DNA of 64,000 nt from G963667675 sp964291545 (lineage in GTDB: Bacteria; Chloroflexota; Dehalococcoidia; Lucifugimonadales; UBA3495). Of this stretch, positions 49,382 through 58,265 are shown piece after piece; within the stretch, counting starts at the first letter, position 1; the number at the start of each line of letters is the position of its first letter. The notes under the pieces were generated by a model. The model saw only the letters and a program-made list of their open reading frames with translations. It was not told the DNA's origin and did no database searches. The stretch spans positions 372,001-436,000 of the forward strand of contig OZ219861.1 of NCBI GenBank assembly GCA_964291545.2. The letters run 5' to 3'. The translations under genes and the position numbers were made by a program.

Positions 49382-50593
49382 GTGCCCTTCGACCTGGGGG
49401 AAATCGCCCTCCAGCTTGACCACGCAGCCCGGAGGCTGGTCAACACTCAAAACGACCGTCGATCACGCCTTGAATCCTTGCTGGACGCCGCCTCACGGGT
49501 GGAACAAGGAGTCACCGAGACGGCAACATACGCGCCATCGGAGCGGCCCTATCTGGCCGCGCAGGTAACGGAAGCCTTGGTGGGCGGCTATACTGACCCC
49601 GAGCACCCTCAAGACTGGTGCGTGGCATCGGTCGACGGCTCCCACATCGACGTGGACCGGCATTTGCCGGTAAGTTGCTTCCTGGTAAATCTGGGCGGCT
49701 GCGTCTTGCGCTACGGGTCAGACCCAGACGCCACCTTATTCAGCCAGGCCCACCTGGCCACCGCGCGGGCAGACCTCTACCTGCCGGACCCGGACAACCC
49801 CGCCCAGGAAGAGCCCGTGTCCGGCGCTCTGCTGGGCTTGGTCCGCACCGTGATGGAACTGGAGAGGCTTAGCGAGGTAGCGAGCGAACTACCCGGAGAC
49901 CTGCCCGCTCTTGCCCTGGTCGACGGCTCCCTGGTCCTCTGGGGACTGTCCGGCCAAGGATACAGGCCATTCGTTAGAGACGCCATAGTCCAAGGCCGGT
50001 TCCTGAAGGCCTTGGACAAGTTCAAAGCCCTGTCCCAAAGCCGGCCGTTTTCCCTGGCTGCTTATGTCTCCCTGCCGCGCAGCACGGAAGTGGTCAACGC
50101 CATCAGGCGCGGCCTGTGCCCTCACGATGCGGCCGGCTGCCGCCGGGACTGCGGCAACCGGCGCTCCGTCGTTTCGCCCTGCGACCTGGCCAACGATTTC
50201 CTGGACCGGGAGTTGTTCCAGCGCCTGCTGAATCCCGGCTGGCGGTCCCCCGTATACCGGACCAACTCGTCGGTGCCCAGGGAAAACTACGGCGACGACC
50301 AGCAGGTGAATTTCTACTACCTGAACGTCGGCGAGGAGATCGCCCGCGTCGAAGTGCCGGAGTGGGTAGCCAGGGATAAGCGGTTGCTGGACTTGGGCCA
50401 CAGCCTCATATTGGACCAGTGCCGGCGCGGCCAGGGATACCCGGTGGCCATTTCAGAAGCCCACGAACAGGCAGTAGTTCGGGGCGCAGACCGCCGCCTG
50501 TTCAAAGAGATGGTTTCCCAGTCCCTGGAGCGGGAGGGGCTATCGGCGTTGGGCTCGGAAAAAGACCGCTCCAAGCGTATGCCCTGGGTCTGA
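49382..50593 (+). CDS. NurA-domain nuclease
   Basis: A 403-residue protein with the NurA fold: VASVDGSHIDVDRH (D85), ALVDGSLVLWGL near residue 178, VYRTNSSVPRENYGDDQQVNFYYLNVGEEIARVEVPEWVA near 296 and QGYPVAISEAHEQAVVRGADRRLF near 355. NurA is a 5'-3' nuclease usually paired with the HerA ATPase in end resection. No herA is in the window. The start is GTG, 4 nt after selB, so it is the third gene of a hemW-selB-nurA unit. Confidence 0.88.
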   Translation: MPFDLGEIALQLDHAARRLVNTQNDRRSRLESLLDAASRVEQGVTETATYAPSERPYLAAQVTEALVGGYTDPEHPQDWCVASVDGSHIDVDRHLPVSCFLVNLGGCVLRYGSDPDATLFSQAHLATARADLYLPDPDNPAQEEPVSGALLGLVRTVMELERLSEVASELPGDLPALALVDGSLVLWGLSGQGYRPFVRDAIVQGRFLKALDKFKALSQSRPFSLAAYVSLPRSTEVVNAIRRGLCPHDAAGCRRDCGNRRSVVSPCDLANDFLDRELFQRLLNPGWRSPVYRTNSSVPRENYGDDQQVNFYYLNVGEEIARVEVPEWVARDKRLLDLGHSLILDQCRRGQGYPVAISEAHEQAVVRGADRRLFKEMVSQSLEREGLSALGSEKDRSKRMPWV

Positions 50594-50610
50594 AGCCCGC
50601 CGTCCGGGAT

Positions 50611-51891
50611 TCAGCGCTGGGCAACGACGTCCGGTAGTTCATCCAGATAGTCCAAGAACTCCTGGTAGCTGCCAAACCGGCCCACGGTCTTGATGAATTC
50701 CTCCAGGGACTCGGCGCTGCCCTGGAGCCGCCTGAGCTGCTCGGCGATGGGGCTTATAGACGCCGCGCTGGTGGCATAGGTGCCGTGGAAAGCAAAGAAG
50801 GCCTGGTTAATCTTCCGGATGAACCGGCCGTTATCCGCCATGTACTTCCGGCGCTCCTCCATGTAGGCCTCGGCCTCTTCGATTCTCCCCTCGGCCAGCA
50901 ACTCCTCCGCCCTGAGCCGAGTTTCCCGCATTGCTGTATTGAAATCAAATGCGTCCTCGTCCACCGCCGGTTGCTCGGCGGGCGGTCTGGGGGGCTCCCG
51001 AAAGACCGGCTCTCCCGTCATGGCGGTAAAGGCGCGGTCGCCAATGGCCTCTCCGGCTAGAGTAGCCGCCGTTTCGTTGAGAGTAGTCATTTCGTGGCTG
51101 TCCCAGAAGTGCTGCCCCAGGGGCTGAAAGAAGAACCAGTGGTGCAGCCACTCGTGGGCGGCGATGACCACCGCATGATGCAAGCCGCTCGCGTCGGACA
51201 CTACGCTGGGATAGGTGGCCACGCCCCCCGAGCCGGCCACCAAGGCGGACATATTTTCCTCGCCCAGGATGCGGCCCTCAATCTGTTCCTTGGTGTCGTC
51301 GTCCAGGCCGGCTTTGAGCAGGATGGTCCTAAAGCGTTCTATGCGGTCCCTGGGCGATAAGACCAGCACACCGGGAGACCTGGAAAACACGGCGTCCACA
51401 GGCGGGAATATAAGGCCGATCCGGGAAGCGAATCCCTCCTCGGCTAGGACAGCGCTGATTTCGGACTCGATGGTCTCCTCGACGACAGCCTGAAGGCGGG
51501 CCCGCCGCTTTGCAATGGCTTCAATTTCGTCTCGTATGTCCTGCGCTTGGGGATGGGACAGGTCGCCGCCTTGGCCAGGGCCCTCACGAAGCAATTGCCG
51601 TTCCAAGGCCCTTTGGCTGCGGCCCAACTCAAAATAGGTCTCAGCTTGCTCTATCCGTTCTTGGCGCGAAAGTTCGGAAGTCCAGGGCATCAGTTCCGAC
51701 AACTTGTGGGTCCACTTGTCCAGGAAGTGGGACGCCTCCCACTGCAACAGGTGGTACCTGTGGGGACTCACGATCAAGTCAAAGTTCGCCGGCAGGAACT
51801 CCCCGCGCCCAGCCAACAGCACCAGCGCGGCCAAGAACACTGCCAGCAGCGTCCGGCGTAGCCATTGCAGCTTTTGCTTAAACACGAACAT
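50611..51891 (-). CDS. Membrane-anchored HExxH metalloprotease-like protein
   Basis: A protein of about 426 residues with an N-terminal membrane anchor (residues 9-32, LRRTLLAVFLAALVLLAG). The zinc motif is AAHEWLHHW near residue 245, followed by the expected glutamate about 30 residues on in TLNETAATLAGEAIG. This is a gluzincin-like arrangement facing outside. The family is not recognised. Helical stretches around residues 60-120 and 300-370 look like coiled coils. ATG at 51891. The gene converges with nurA, only 17 nt apart. Confidence 0.75.
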   Translation of the reverse strand: MFVFKQKLQWLRRTLLAVFLAALVLLAGRGEFLPANFDLIVSPHRYHLLQWEASHFLDKWTHKLSELMPWTSELSRQERIEQAETYFELGRSQRALERQLLREGPGQGGDLSHPQAQDIRDEIEAIAKRRARLQAVVEETIESEISAVLAEEGFASRIGLIFPPVDAVFSRSPGVLVLSPRDRIERFRTILLKAGLDDDTKEQIEGRILGEENMSALVAGSGGVATYPSVVSDASGLHHAVVIAAHEWLHHWFFFQPLGQHFWDSHEMTTLNETAATLAGEAIGDRAFTAMTGEPVFREPPRPPAEQPAVDEDAFDFNTAMRETRLRAEELLAEGRIEEAEAYMEERRKYMADNGRFIRKINQAFFAFHGTYATSAASISPIAEQLRRLQGSAESLEEFIKTVGRFGSYQEFLDYLDELPDVVAQR

Positions 51892-51946
51892 CAACCTAGG
51901 AGCCAACAACCGAGGTTGGTCCGGGGATGCCGCCCACGTCGGGTGA

Positions 51947-53113
51947 TTAGGCGAGCACCCGATACCGGTAGGAAGACGAAATCAGGTCTCCCCGCTCGAA
52001 CCGGTCAAACCCCAGGCGGGAAATATCCACAGAGTTAGCCTGTCCTTGGACAACCAACTCCGCCATTACGGTTCCAATCATGGGAGACAACTTGAAGCCG
52101 TGGCCGCTGAATCCCACCGAGCAATACAGGCCTTCTATTCCGGGCGCCCGATCCAGGATAGGATGCCAGTCCGGCGTCGTGGTGAACAAGCCTGACCACC
52201 CTCCCATGAAACCGGCTTCAGCCATGGCCGGCATTCTCTCGGCCAGGCTCCCCAGAACGTCCGGCAACCTACCCATGTCTACGCCCTGGTCGTAGGCGTC
52301 TATGTCTGCCACCTCGTCTTCCCCAAATCCGACCAAGGTCATCGAAGCGCCGTCCGGACGAAATGAAAAGGACCGGGCAATGTCTCCCACCGTGGGATGA
52401 CCCGGCAACCGTTCCACCGGCCTGCCCAAGGTCGCTATCTGGTGACGGACAGGAACTAAGGGGACGTCTACTCCAACCTTGGCCAACTCCCGTTTAGACC
52501 AGGGTCCGGCGGCCATCACCACAGCCGAGGTCTCAACCTTGCCGCCTCCAGTCAGCACGGCGCTGACCCGGCCTCCGGTTAACTCGATTCCCAGGGCAGG
52601 AGTCCGCAACTGAATCTCGGCGCCCATTTCCCGGGCTCTGGACGCATATGACGTGGTCACCTGGTGGGGGTCGGCGTAGCCCGACTCCGGCTCCCAGGCC
52701 GTCGCTTCTCGCTGGTCGATGACAAGCATGGGCGCCAGTTCCTTCACGTCATCTGCCGAGACTAACCTGGTGTCGATTCCCAGCCTCTGCTGCATGGCCA
52801 CGTTGCGTTCCAGCCCCGGCAGGTCCACGTCCTCGACGACGACCAAATAGCCCGTCTTCACGAAACCTGACGAGCCTCCCACGGCATCGTCGAAGTTGGA
52901 AAATACTCTGAGACTCTCCCAGGCCATCGAGGCGGTCTCCGGGTTGGAATAGTGCACCCGGCAGATGGCTTGGGAACGCCCTGTGGAGCCGGACCCGAGA
53001 GTGTCCATTTCCAGCAACAACGAGTTGGTGATTCCCAAGCGGGCCAGGTGATAGAGTATGCTGCACCCCATCACGCCGCCGCCTATGATGACCACGTCCG
53101 CGGTTTGTCTCAT
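51947..53113 (-). CDS. FAD-dependent amine/glycine oxidase-like protein (DAO family)
   Basis: A 388-residue flavoprotein. The N-terminal dinucleotide motif DVVIIGGGVMGCSILYHLARLG binds FAD, GSGSTGRSQAICRVHYSNPE is the conserved covalent/non-covalent FAD loop region, and DWHPILDRAPGIEGLYCSVGFSGHGFKLSPMIGTVMAELV near the end matches sarcosine oxidase/dimethylglycine dehydrogenase relatives. It likely oxidises a secondary amine. No ribosome site is seen. Separated by 80 nt from the peptidase gene upstream. Confidence 0.86.
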   Translation of the reverse strand: MRQTADVVIIGGGVMGCSILYHLARLGITNSLLLEMDTLGSGSTGRSQAICRVHYSNPETASMAWESLRVFSNFDDAVGGSSGFVKTGYLVVVEDVDLPGLERNVAMQQRLGIDTRLVSADDVKELAPMLVIDQREATAWEPESGYADPHQVTTSYASRAREMGAEIQLRTPALGIELTGGRVSAVLTGGGKVETSAVVMAAGPWSKRELAKVGVDVPLVPVRHQIATLGRPVERLPGHPTVGDIARSFSFRPDGASMTLVGFGEDEVADIDAYDQGVDMGRLPDVLGSLAERMPAMAEAGFMGGWSGLFTTTPDWHPILDRAPGIEGLYCSVGFSGHGFKLSPMIGTVMAELVVQGQANSVDISRLGFDRFERGDLISSSYRYRVLA

Positions 53114-53193
53114 GACTGGTTGGCCGCCGCCGATGAGCTAAATACGACTACCATCACTACGCCGGATGCTTGTTGACCCGGTCGTCGGGAGCC

Positions 53194-54300
53194 TCAGGCC
53201 TGGTTCGGGTTGGCAAGCCGCTGCCGCTGGGCGTCCGGCACTTCCTTTAGCCGCCTGGAAAAGGCCGTCTTGCCCCTCTCCTCGACCATGTGGGCCGCTT
53301 CGGTCATCAGCCGGATTCCGCCTATGAAGTCATTCACATGGATGTATTCGGCGTCCACTCCACCGTTCGGAGCGGCGTTGTGGTAGTTCCCCAATGGAAA
53401 GGCGATGCCGGTGGTGCTGTAGCCGTAGTGGGCAAAGGCACTGGCCTCGCACACTCCGCCGCTCATCAGTTGTCGCTGGACTTGGACATCCGAGTCCGCG
53501 GCCCGCAAGGACTCCCGCGCCCGAACCAGCGCAGCCTCGGCGTCGGCGTCGAATGTCATGGCCGCGTCCCCCACGCGGATTACGGGGCCGCCGCCTTGTT
53601 CAGCGCCGGGCAGGACGCGACTGGACTCCACGGAAACTATCAACGCGTCCTGCGGCAGGCTCCCCGACTCTGCCAGCAGCCGTGCTCCCAGCAGCCCCAC
53701 TTCCTCGGCCCGGGTGAAGACACCGTAGACGTCCCCCGGCGGCGGGCGGGAGGCCAATGCCGTAAGGGCAGCCAGGATAGCGGCGCAGCCGGCCAGGTCG
53801 TCGGCCGCCCGCATGCGGATGAGGTCGCCGACCAACTCGAAATCCACCAGGTCGAAAACCACAGGACGGGGCAAATCCAGTACCGCGGGCTCGCCCAGCC
53901 GTATCAACACTTGCTGTGCGTCATCACTGCCCCAACGGCCCGCCGTGACTGCGCGTAGTCGTTTGCCATCCTCCAGCAACACCTGCACGGGGACCCCCAG
54001 TTGGAGCGCGGCGGCCGGGACACCGCCCAACACGTCGGCGACCAAGTCTGACCCCTCAGTCCCAACCGCCTCGAACCCTGGATGGTCCATGTGGGCTACC
54101 AAGGCCAACGGCGCGGCGTCGGAATTTTGGCCGCGGATACGGGCCAGGATGTTGCCGTATTGGTCGACCTGTGCTTCCAGCCCCGCCTCCCCCAATACGC
54201 TTTGGGCGACTGCCGCGACACGGCTCTCCCAGTAAGCCACCGCCGGCTGGGCTGCCAGCCTGGCCAGGATGTCCAATGCTTGCCGCTTGTCTTGTAGCAC
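53194..54300 (-). CDS. M42/M20-type metallopeptidase
   Basis: A 368-residue di-zinc aminopeptidase-like protein. LVAHMDHPGFEAVG (H70, D72), MRAADDLAGCAAILAAL near residue 168 (bridging Asp), TRAEEVGLLGARLL near 200 (catalytic Glu) and a late His in NYHNAAPNGGV. This is the pattern of M42 glutamyl aminopeptidase/cellulase M-type proteins. The start is GTG with AGGGGA. It lies between an FAD oxidoreductase and a small unknown gene. Confidence 0.85.
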   Translation of the reverse strand: MLQDKRQALDILARLAAQPAVAYWESRVAAVAQSVLGEAGLEAQVDQYGNILARIRGQNSDAAPLALVAHMDHPGFEAVGTEGSDLVADVLGGVPAAALQLGVPVQVLLEDGKRLRAVTAGRWGSDDAQQVLIRLGEPAVLDLPRPVVFDLVDFELVGDLIRMRAADDLAGCAAILAALTALASRPPPGDVYGVFTRAEEVGLLGARLLAESGSLPQDALIVSVESSRVLPGAEQGGGPVIRVGDAAMTFDADAEAALVRARESLRAADSDVQVQRQLMSGGVCEASAFAHYGYSTTGIAFPLGNYHNAAPNGGVDAEYIHVNDFIGGIRLMTEAAHMVEERGKTAFSRRLKEVPDAQRQRLANPNQA

Positions 54301-54406
54301 AGGCGTCCCCTATCCGGAGTTGCAAGTGTCGGCTAATTCTCCGACATAGCGGAACAACTGAAAGGCGTTGGCGAAAGTTCCCATACAACCTGCCGTGTTG
54401 AACATT

Positions 54407-54766
54407 CTATGCGCTTTGGGGGACGGGGATGGGCGGGCCGTCGGCGGAAGGGACAACAAGACCGCGGAGGGTGGCCCAGGGTAGCAGGGCGCCCAGGAGA
54501 TGCTCGACGCCGGGAAGGACTTTTTGGGCGAGGCAACGCTCAAGGTAGGCGTGGGCGGCCGTGAAAGTGGGGAGGCGGAATCCGGCGGCAGCCACTTTAG
54601 GGAAGAAGTCCCATTGGTCGGGCAAGGGCTTGCGGGCCATGGCGGCGGCATAGGACTCGGAGCAAAAGTCTTCGACCATAGGCCGGATCTGGTTGTGGGA
54701 TATTTCCAGGGCGAATTTGCGGCGCAGGGCGTTAATACGAGATCGGATGTAGGATAGCTGGCTCAT
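54407..54766 (-). CDS. Small protein of unknown function
   Basis: A 119-residue mostly helical protein (MSQLSYIRSRINALRRKFALEISHNQIRPM). No family recognised; the N-terminal region looks like a repeated lineage-specific type. GAGGAG 10 nt upstream supports the ATG. Downstream flank is a dispersed repeat region. Confidence 0.65.
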   Translation of the reverse strand: MSQLSYIRSRINALRRKFALEISHNQIRPMVEDFCSESYAAAMARKPLPDQWDFFPKVAAAGFRLPTFTAAHAYLERCLAQKVLPGVEHLLGALLPWATLRGLVVPSADGPPIPVPQSA

Positions 54767-54787
54767 TGGTTGACTTCTCCTCTAGCT

Positions 54788-54903
54788 GGAAATTTTAGAT
54801 CCCCTATCATTTCCTCTCATTCCCTCCCACTGGGGCCGGCTTCCCAACCCCGCCGCCCGTCCGTTCGTCCTGAGGGAAATCAAAGGGGGAACGGACGGGC
54901 GGC
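54788..54903. repeat. Dispersed repeats in the gap before the Ldh gene
   Basis: 54788-54833 is the reverse of the repeat at 36128-36170 (both read TAGGGGATCTAAA on one strand). 54853-54901 is a single copy of the CCGTCCGTTCGTCCTGAGGG element found in tandem at 34.7-35.0 kb; its ends, CGCCCGTCCGTTC and GAACGGACGGGCG, form an inverted repeat. The rest of the 370-nt gap up to 55136 holds only the Ldh promoter. Confidence 0.7.
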
Positions 54904-55088
54904 CTTGCTCATGGCGGGACCGGGACGGGCTAGGGCGACCACAAGGGTTGCCCCTACGGATCACGGGGTAGCGGGTTTCATTTGTTGCCATGTATTCCAT
55001 GGTAGGGGATGGTGGGCGAGGTTGGAAAGGGGGAAATGTCAGTAATTTGGGGGGGGGGCGGAGTCCCGCCGGCCCGGAAAAGGCGTCA

Positions 55089-55097
55089 TGCTATACT
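55089..55097 (+). promoter_or_regulatory. Extended -10 of the Ldh-family gene
   Basis: TGC-TATACT, with a leader of about 35 nt ending in a strong GGGGAGGAATTCC ribosome site. Confidence 0.55.
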
Positions 55098-55136
55098 TGC
55101 CTGCGTCCGGCAGTCGCCCTCACGGGGAGGAATTCC

Positions 55137-56213
55137 ATGCTCGAGCATCTCCAGGTCAGCGCGGAAGATTCGGTCCTGGTCCAAGGCGACGACCTCAAAT
55201 CCACCGTCGCAGGCCTGTTCGAGAAGCTGGGAGTAGGGGCTGCTGACGCCGAACTGGGGGCCGACGTCCTGGTGCTGGCGGACCTACGGGGCGTCGTCAC
55301 CCACGGCGTTTCCAACATGCTCAAGAGCTACGTCGCCAATTATCAGAACGGCACCGTCAACCCTCGCCCCGATTGGAAGGTGGTCAGGGAATCGCCCGCC
55401 ACCGCAAGTATTGATTCGGACGGGGGCCTGGGCACCATGGTAGTCCCCAAGGCCATGGAGATCGCCATCGAAAAAGCCAGGTCGGTTGGCGTGGGCATGG
55501 TCACTCTTTCCAACGGCCGGCACCTGGGCATGGCCTCGTACCACGCCATGCTGGCCCTGCCGCACGACATGATTGGGGTCTGCATGACCAGTTGTCCTCC
55601 CCTGGTGACCCCAACTTTCGGAGCCGAGCCCCTGCTGGGCACCAACCCCATCGCCGTGGCCGCCCCCGCGAAAGACGAACCGCCATTCGTATTCGACGCA
55701 GCCATGAGCTTGGTAGCCAGCAACAAGGTCCACATCTCCCGGCTGCTGGGCCGCAAGATTCAGCCAGGCTGGACTGCCGACCCGGCAGGCAATCCGGTCA
55801 TGGAAGAAACCGACATCCCCGACGAATTCACGTTGCTGCCCCTGGGGAGCACCCGGGAACTGGGGTCTCACAAAGGGTATGGCTTGGCCGGCGTGGTGGA
55901 CATCCTGGCGGGCGTACTGACTGGCTTCGGCTTCGGAGCCATCCCCGGACGCCCCAACTTCGGGCACTACGTCGCCGCCTACAACATCGAGGCATTCACC
56001 GACGTGGACGGGTTCAAGGAAATGATGGACCAGTGGCTAAGGATGATGAAGGACAGCAAGCCTGCGCCGGGCCACGAGCGGGTATTGGTCGCCGGGCAGC
56101 CGGAGGCGGAAACTGAGGCAGTCCGGCGGGTGCAGGGAATCCCGCTGCACAAAGATGTCGTTAACTGGCTGCGCGACACCTGCGCCGAGCTGTCGGTCTC
56201 GTGCCTGGTCTAA
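55137..56213 (+). CDS. Ldh/malate-lactate dehydrogenase family oxidoreductase
   Basis: A 358-residue NAD(P)-dependent oxidoreductase of the type 2 malate/L-lactate (YlbC/ComC/AllD) family. LADLRGVVTHGVSNMLKSYV near residue 46, NGRHLGMASYHAM near 120 (catalytic His), TPTFGAEPLLGTNPIAVAAP near 158 and GSHKGYGLAGVVDILAGVLTGFGFG near 242. It reduces or oxidises a 2-oxo/2-hydroxy acid. A longer frame upstream is open but the ribosome site and -10 place the start here. Confidence 0.9.
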   Translation: MLEHLQVSAEDSVLVQGDDLKSTVAGLFEKLGVGAADAELGADVLVLADLRGVVTHGVSNMLKSYVANYQNGTVNPRPDWKVVRESPATASIDSDGGLGTMVVPKAMEIAIEKARSVGVGMVTLSNGRHLGMASYHAMLALPHDMIGVCMTSCPPLVTPTFGAEPLLGTNPIAVAAPAKDEPPFVFDAAMSLVASNKVHISRLLGRKIQPGWTADPAGNPVMEETDIPDEFTLLPLGSTRELGSHKGYGLAGVVDILAGVLTGFGFGAIPGRPNFGHYVAAYNIEAFTDVDGFKEMMDQWLRMMKDSKPAPGHERVLVAGQPEAETEAVRRVQGIPLHKDVVNWLRDTCAELSVSCLV

Positions 56214-56271
56214 GTCGTAGCCGTTTGTGCCTGGTCTAGGCTTAGACCTTTAGGGAACTAGCCCCCCAACC

Positions 56272-57201
56272 TCAGTTCCCATAGCAGCCCCGCAGCGTCT
56301 GGCCGAACTCGTCCATGGTCATGGAATATTCCTGCGTCCCGTAGCTCTGCACCGCGTAGTAGCCGCATACCGCGCCCATCTGCGCCGCTCGCTCTACGGG
56401 GCATCCCTGAACCATGCCCTTGATGAAGCCCCCTCTAAAGGCATCGCCCGCGCCTGTGGGATCAACCGCCTTTGCCCCAGGCACCGCCGGAATCTTCACC
56501 GTCCCTCCCTGAGTCACCACCTCGCAGCCCTCATCGGCCTTTGTAGTCACGATGGCGCCCACCATTTCCAGCAGGCGCTGCATCGTCAGGCCGGTGGCGT
56601 TGGTTATCAATTGCAGTTCGTAGTCATTGGATATCAGCACGTTCGCCTTGTCGATGGTCCGGGCCAGGTCGCCGCCGTCCCATGCCGGCAGAGACTGGCC
56701 GGGGTCGAATATCCAGAAGATGCCCCGCTCGCGGCAGGCCTGCGCGTAATCGGCCATATCCTGCAGGTTGCCCGGAGCCACGATGGCTATGCTCTGGGAC
56801 GGGTCGACGTGGCCGAAATCGTACAGGGAAGGGTGTTTCATAGCCCCGGGATTGAAGCCGGTGATTTGGTTGTCCGCCTCGTCGGTGGTGATGTAGGCGG
56901 AGGCAGTCAACTCCTCCGGGATGATGCGCACGTCATCCGCGGAGAGGCCCCGCTGATCCAGCCATTCCAGGTAGCGCTGGTGGTCCCGGCCCAGGGTCGC
57001 CAGAATCCTCGGCTTTTCCCCCAATAGAGCCAGGGCATAAGCAATGTTCCCGGCGGTGCCGCCGAACTTTTCCGCCAGCCCGTTAACCGTGAAGCTGACG
57101 TTGATCGTGTGTATCTTGTCGGGCATGATGTGGTCGGAGAACCGCCCTGGAAAGTCCATGATTCGGTCGTAGGCCAGGGAACCCGATACTAGGATATCCA
57201 T
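56272..57201 (-). CDS. PfkB-family sugar/nucleoside kinase
   Basis: A 309-residue ribokinase-like kinase. GSLAYDRIMDFPGRFSDHI, FGGTAGNIAYALALLGEKP near residue 46, and the C-terminal anion hole with catalytic Asp in VDPTGAGDAFRGGFIKGM near 243. The N-terminal form resembles archaeal/bacterial adenosine or nucleoside kinases. ATG with GAGGAAGCAATAC. Convergent to the Ldh gene. Confidence 0.9.
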   Translation of the reverse strand: MDILVSGSLAYDRIMDFPGRFSDHIMPDKIHTINVSFTVNGLAEKFGGTAGNIAYALALLGEKPRILATLGRDHQRYLEWLDQRGLSADDVRIIPEELTASAYITTDEADNQITGFNPGAMKHPSLYDFGHVDPSQSIAIVAPGNLQDMADYAQACRERGIFWIFDPGQSLPAWDGGDLARTIDKANVLISNDYELQLITNATGLTMQRLLEMVGAIVTTKADEGCEVVTQGGTVKIPAVPGAKAVDPTGAGDAFRGGFIKGMVQGCPVERAAQMGAVCGYYAVQSYGTQEYSMTMDEFGQTLRGCYGN

Positions 57202-57341
57202 GTATTGCTTCCTCGCTCAGGGCGAAATTACTGCCCGGTAATCCGGGGCCGACAGTACCCAATGTAGCCAGCCGGCAGAGCCAACGCAAGGCGGGCAGGC
57301 CGCGCCGCGTGGGCTATGCACCTGTAGTAGGCCCCGCTCCA

Positions 57342-58187
57342 TCAGCAGCCGTAGAGTCCCTCCAAGTCCCCGACGAACTCTACCAGGTCTCCGGCCTCAA
57401 TTCCGTACTCAGAGAACTCCCCCGCATTTATTTCCAGGACGTACAGGGCGGGGCTGGCGGGTGAGAACCGGGGCAGGTCGGCCAGGGACTGGTCCTCCTC
57501 CGGGGGAGGAGCGCCCAAAGTCACGTCGACCACCGTGCAGTCTGCGCCGACCCACACGATGTCCAGTGGGAAATGCATTTCCTTCATCCAGAACGTGAAG
57601 ATGTCCTCGTTCTCGAAGATGAACAACATGCCCGTCCCGGCATCCATGACCTCCCGCCCAGATAAGCCCTGGCCCCGTTGCGCCGGGGTCACGGCCAGGT
57701 CCACTGGGAATAGGGCATCACCAATTTTGACCACTGGGCCTTGGATGGGCGCAGGCGTCGCCGTTGGGATGACCGTTGGCGTGGCGGTCGCCGTAGCCGG
57801 AACGGGGGTTGGGCTAACAGCCGTTGGTTGTGGCGTGGGGGGCACTGTGGGCCCCGGAGTCTCGGTAGGAACTGCCGGAGGGCTGGTAGCGGTAGGTGTC
57901 TCCGCCGATGCGGGTGTCTCCACAGACGCTGTTGGGCTATCTGTAACCGCGGGGATTTCGGCGGCAGTTGGCGGGATGACCGTGGCCGCAGGTGTCTCGG
58001 TAGGTGCCACAGGCGGCCTGGTGGCCTCGCCGCCGCATGCCATGACACAAGCCAACAGCAGCGCCAGAAGGACCAGAGCCGCTGCCCGCCCACCAAAAGC
58101 GGGCCGTATGGCCGGAAACCACCTCTCCAACCGGCGTGTGTCGGCCGATGAGTTCACTCCCTGGCCACGGCCATCCGCTTTCCTCAT
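57342..58187 (-). CDS. DUF192 lipoprotein with Thr/Pro-rich linker
   Basis: A 281-residue protein with a lipoprotein-type signal (ALVLLALLLACVMACGG; acylated Cys about 51). A Pro/Thr/Ala-rich linker of roughly 95 residues follows, then a DUF192 domain (KIGDALFPVDLAVTPAQRGQGLSGREVMDAGTGMLFIFENEDIFTFWMKEMHFPLDIVWVG). It would be on the outer face of the membrane. The DUF192 function is not known. The linker is typical of Chloroflexota surface proteins. Confidence 0.85.
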   Translation of the reverse strand: MRKADGRGQGVNSSADTRRLERWFPAIRPAFGGRAAALVLLALLLACVMACGGEATRPPVAPTETPAATVIPPTAAEIPAVTDSPTASVETPASAETPTATSPPAVPTETPGPTVPPTPQPTAVSPTPVPATATATPTVIPTATPAPIQGPVVKIGDALFPVDLAVTPAQRGQGLSGREVMDAGTGMLFIFENEDIFTFWMKEMHFPLDIVWVGADCTVVDVTLGAPPPEEDQSLADLPRFSPASPALYVLEINAGEFSEYGIEAGDLVEFVGDLEGLYGC

Positions 58188-58202
58188 TGATGGTCTCGCG
58201 TG

Positions 58203-58232
58203 TTGACGAACTCGAAGCTAAAGGAGTAGTCT
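58203..58232 (+). promoter_or_regulatory. Promoter upstream of the MaoC pair
   Basis: TTGACG, 18-bp spacer, TAGTCT, giving a leader of about 25 nt before the ATG at 58266. TANNNT at this distance is acceptable; moderate match. Confidence 0.4.
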
Positions 58233-58265
58233 GAGGGACGCCAAGTCCTGCCGCGGGGAGCAAGA

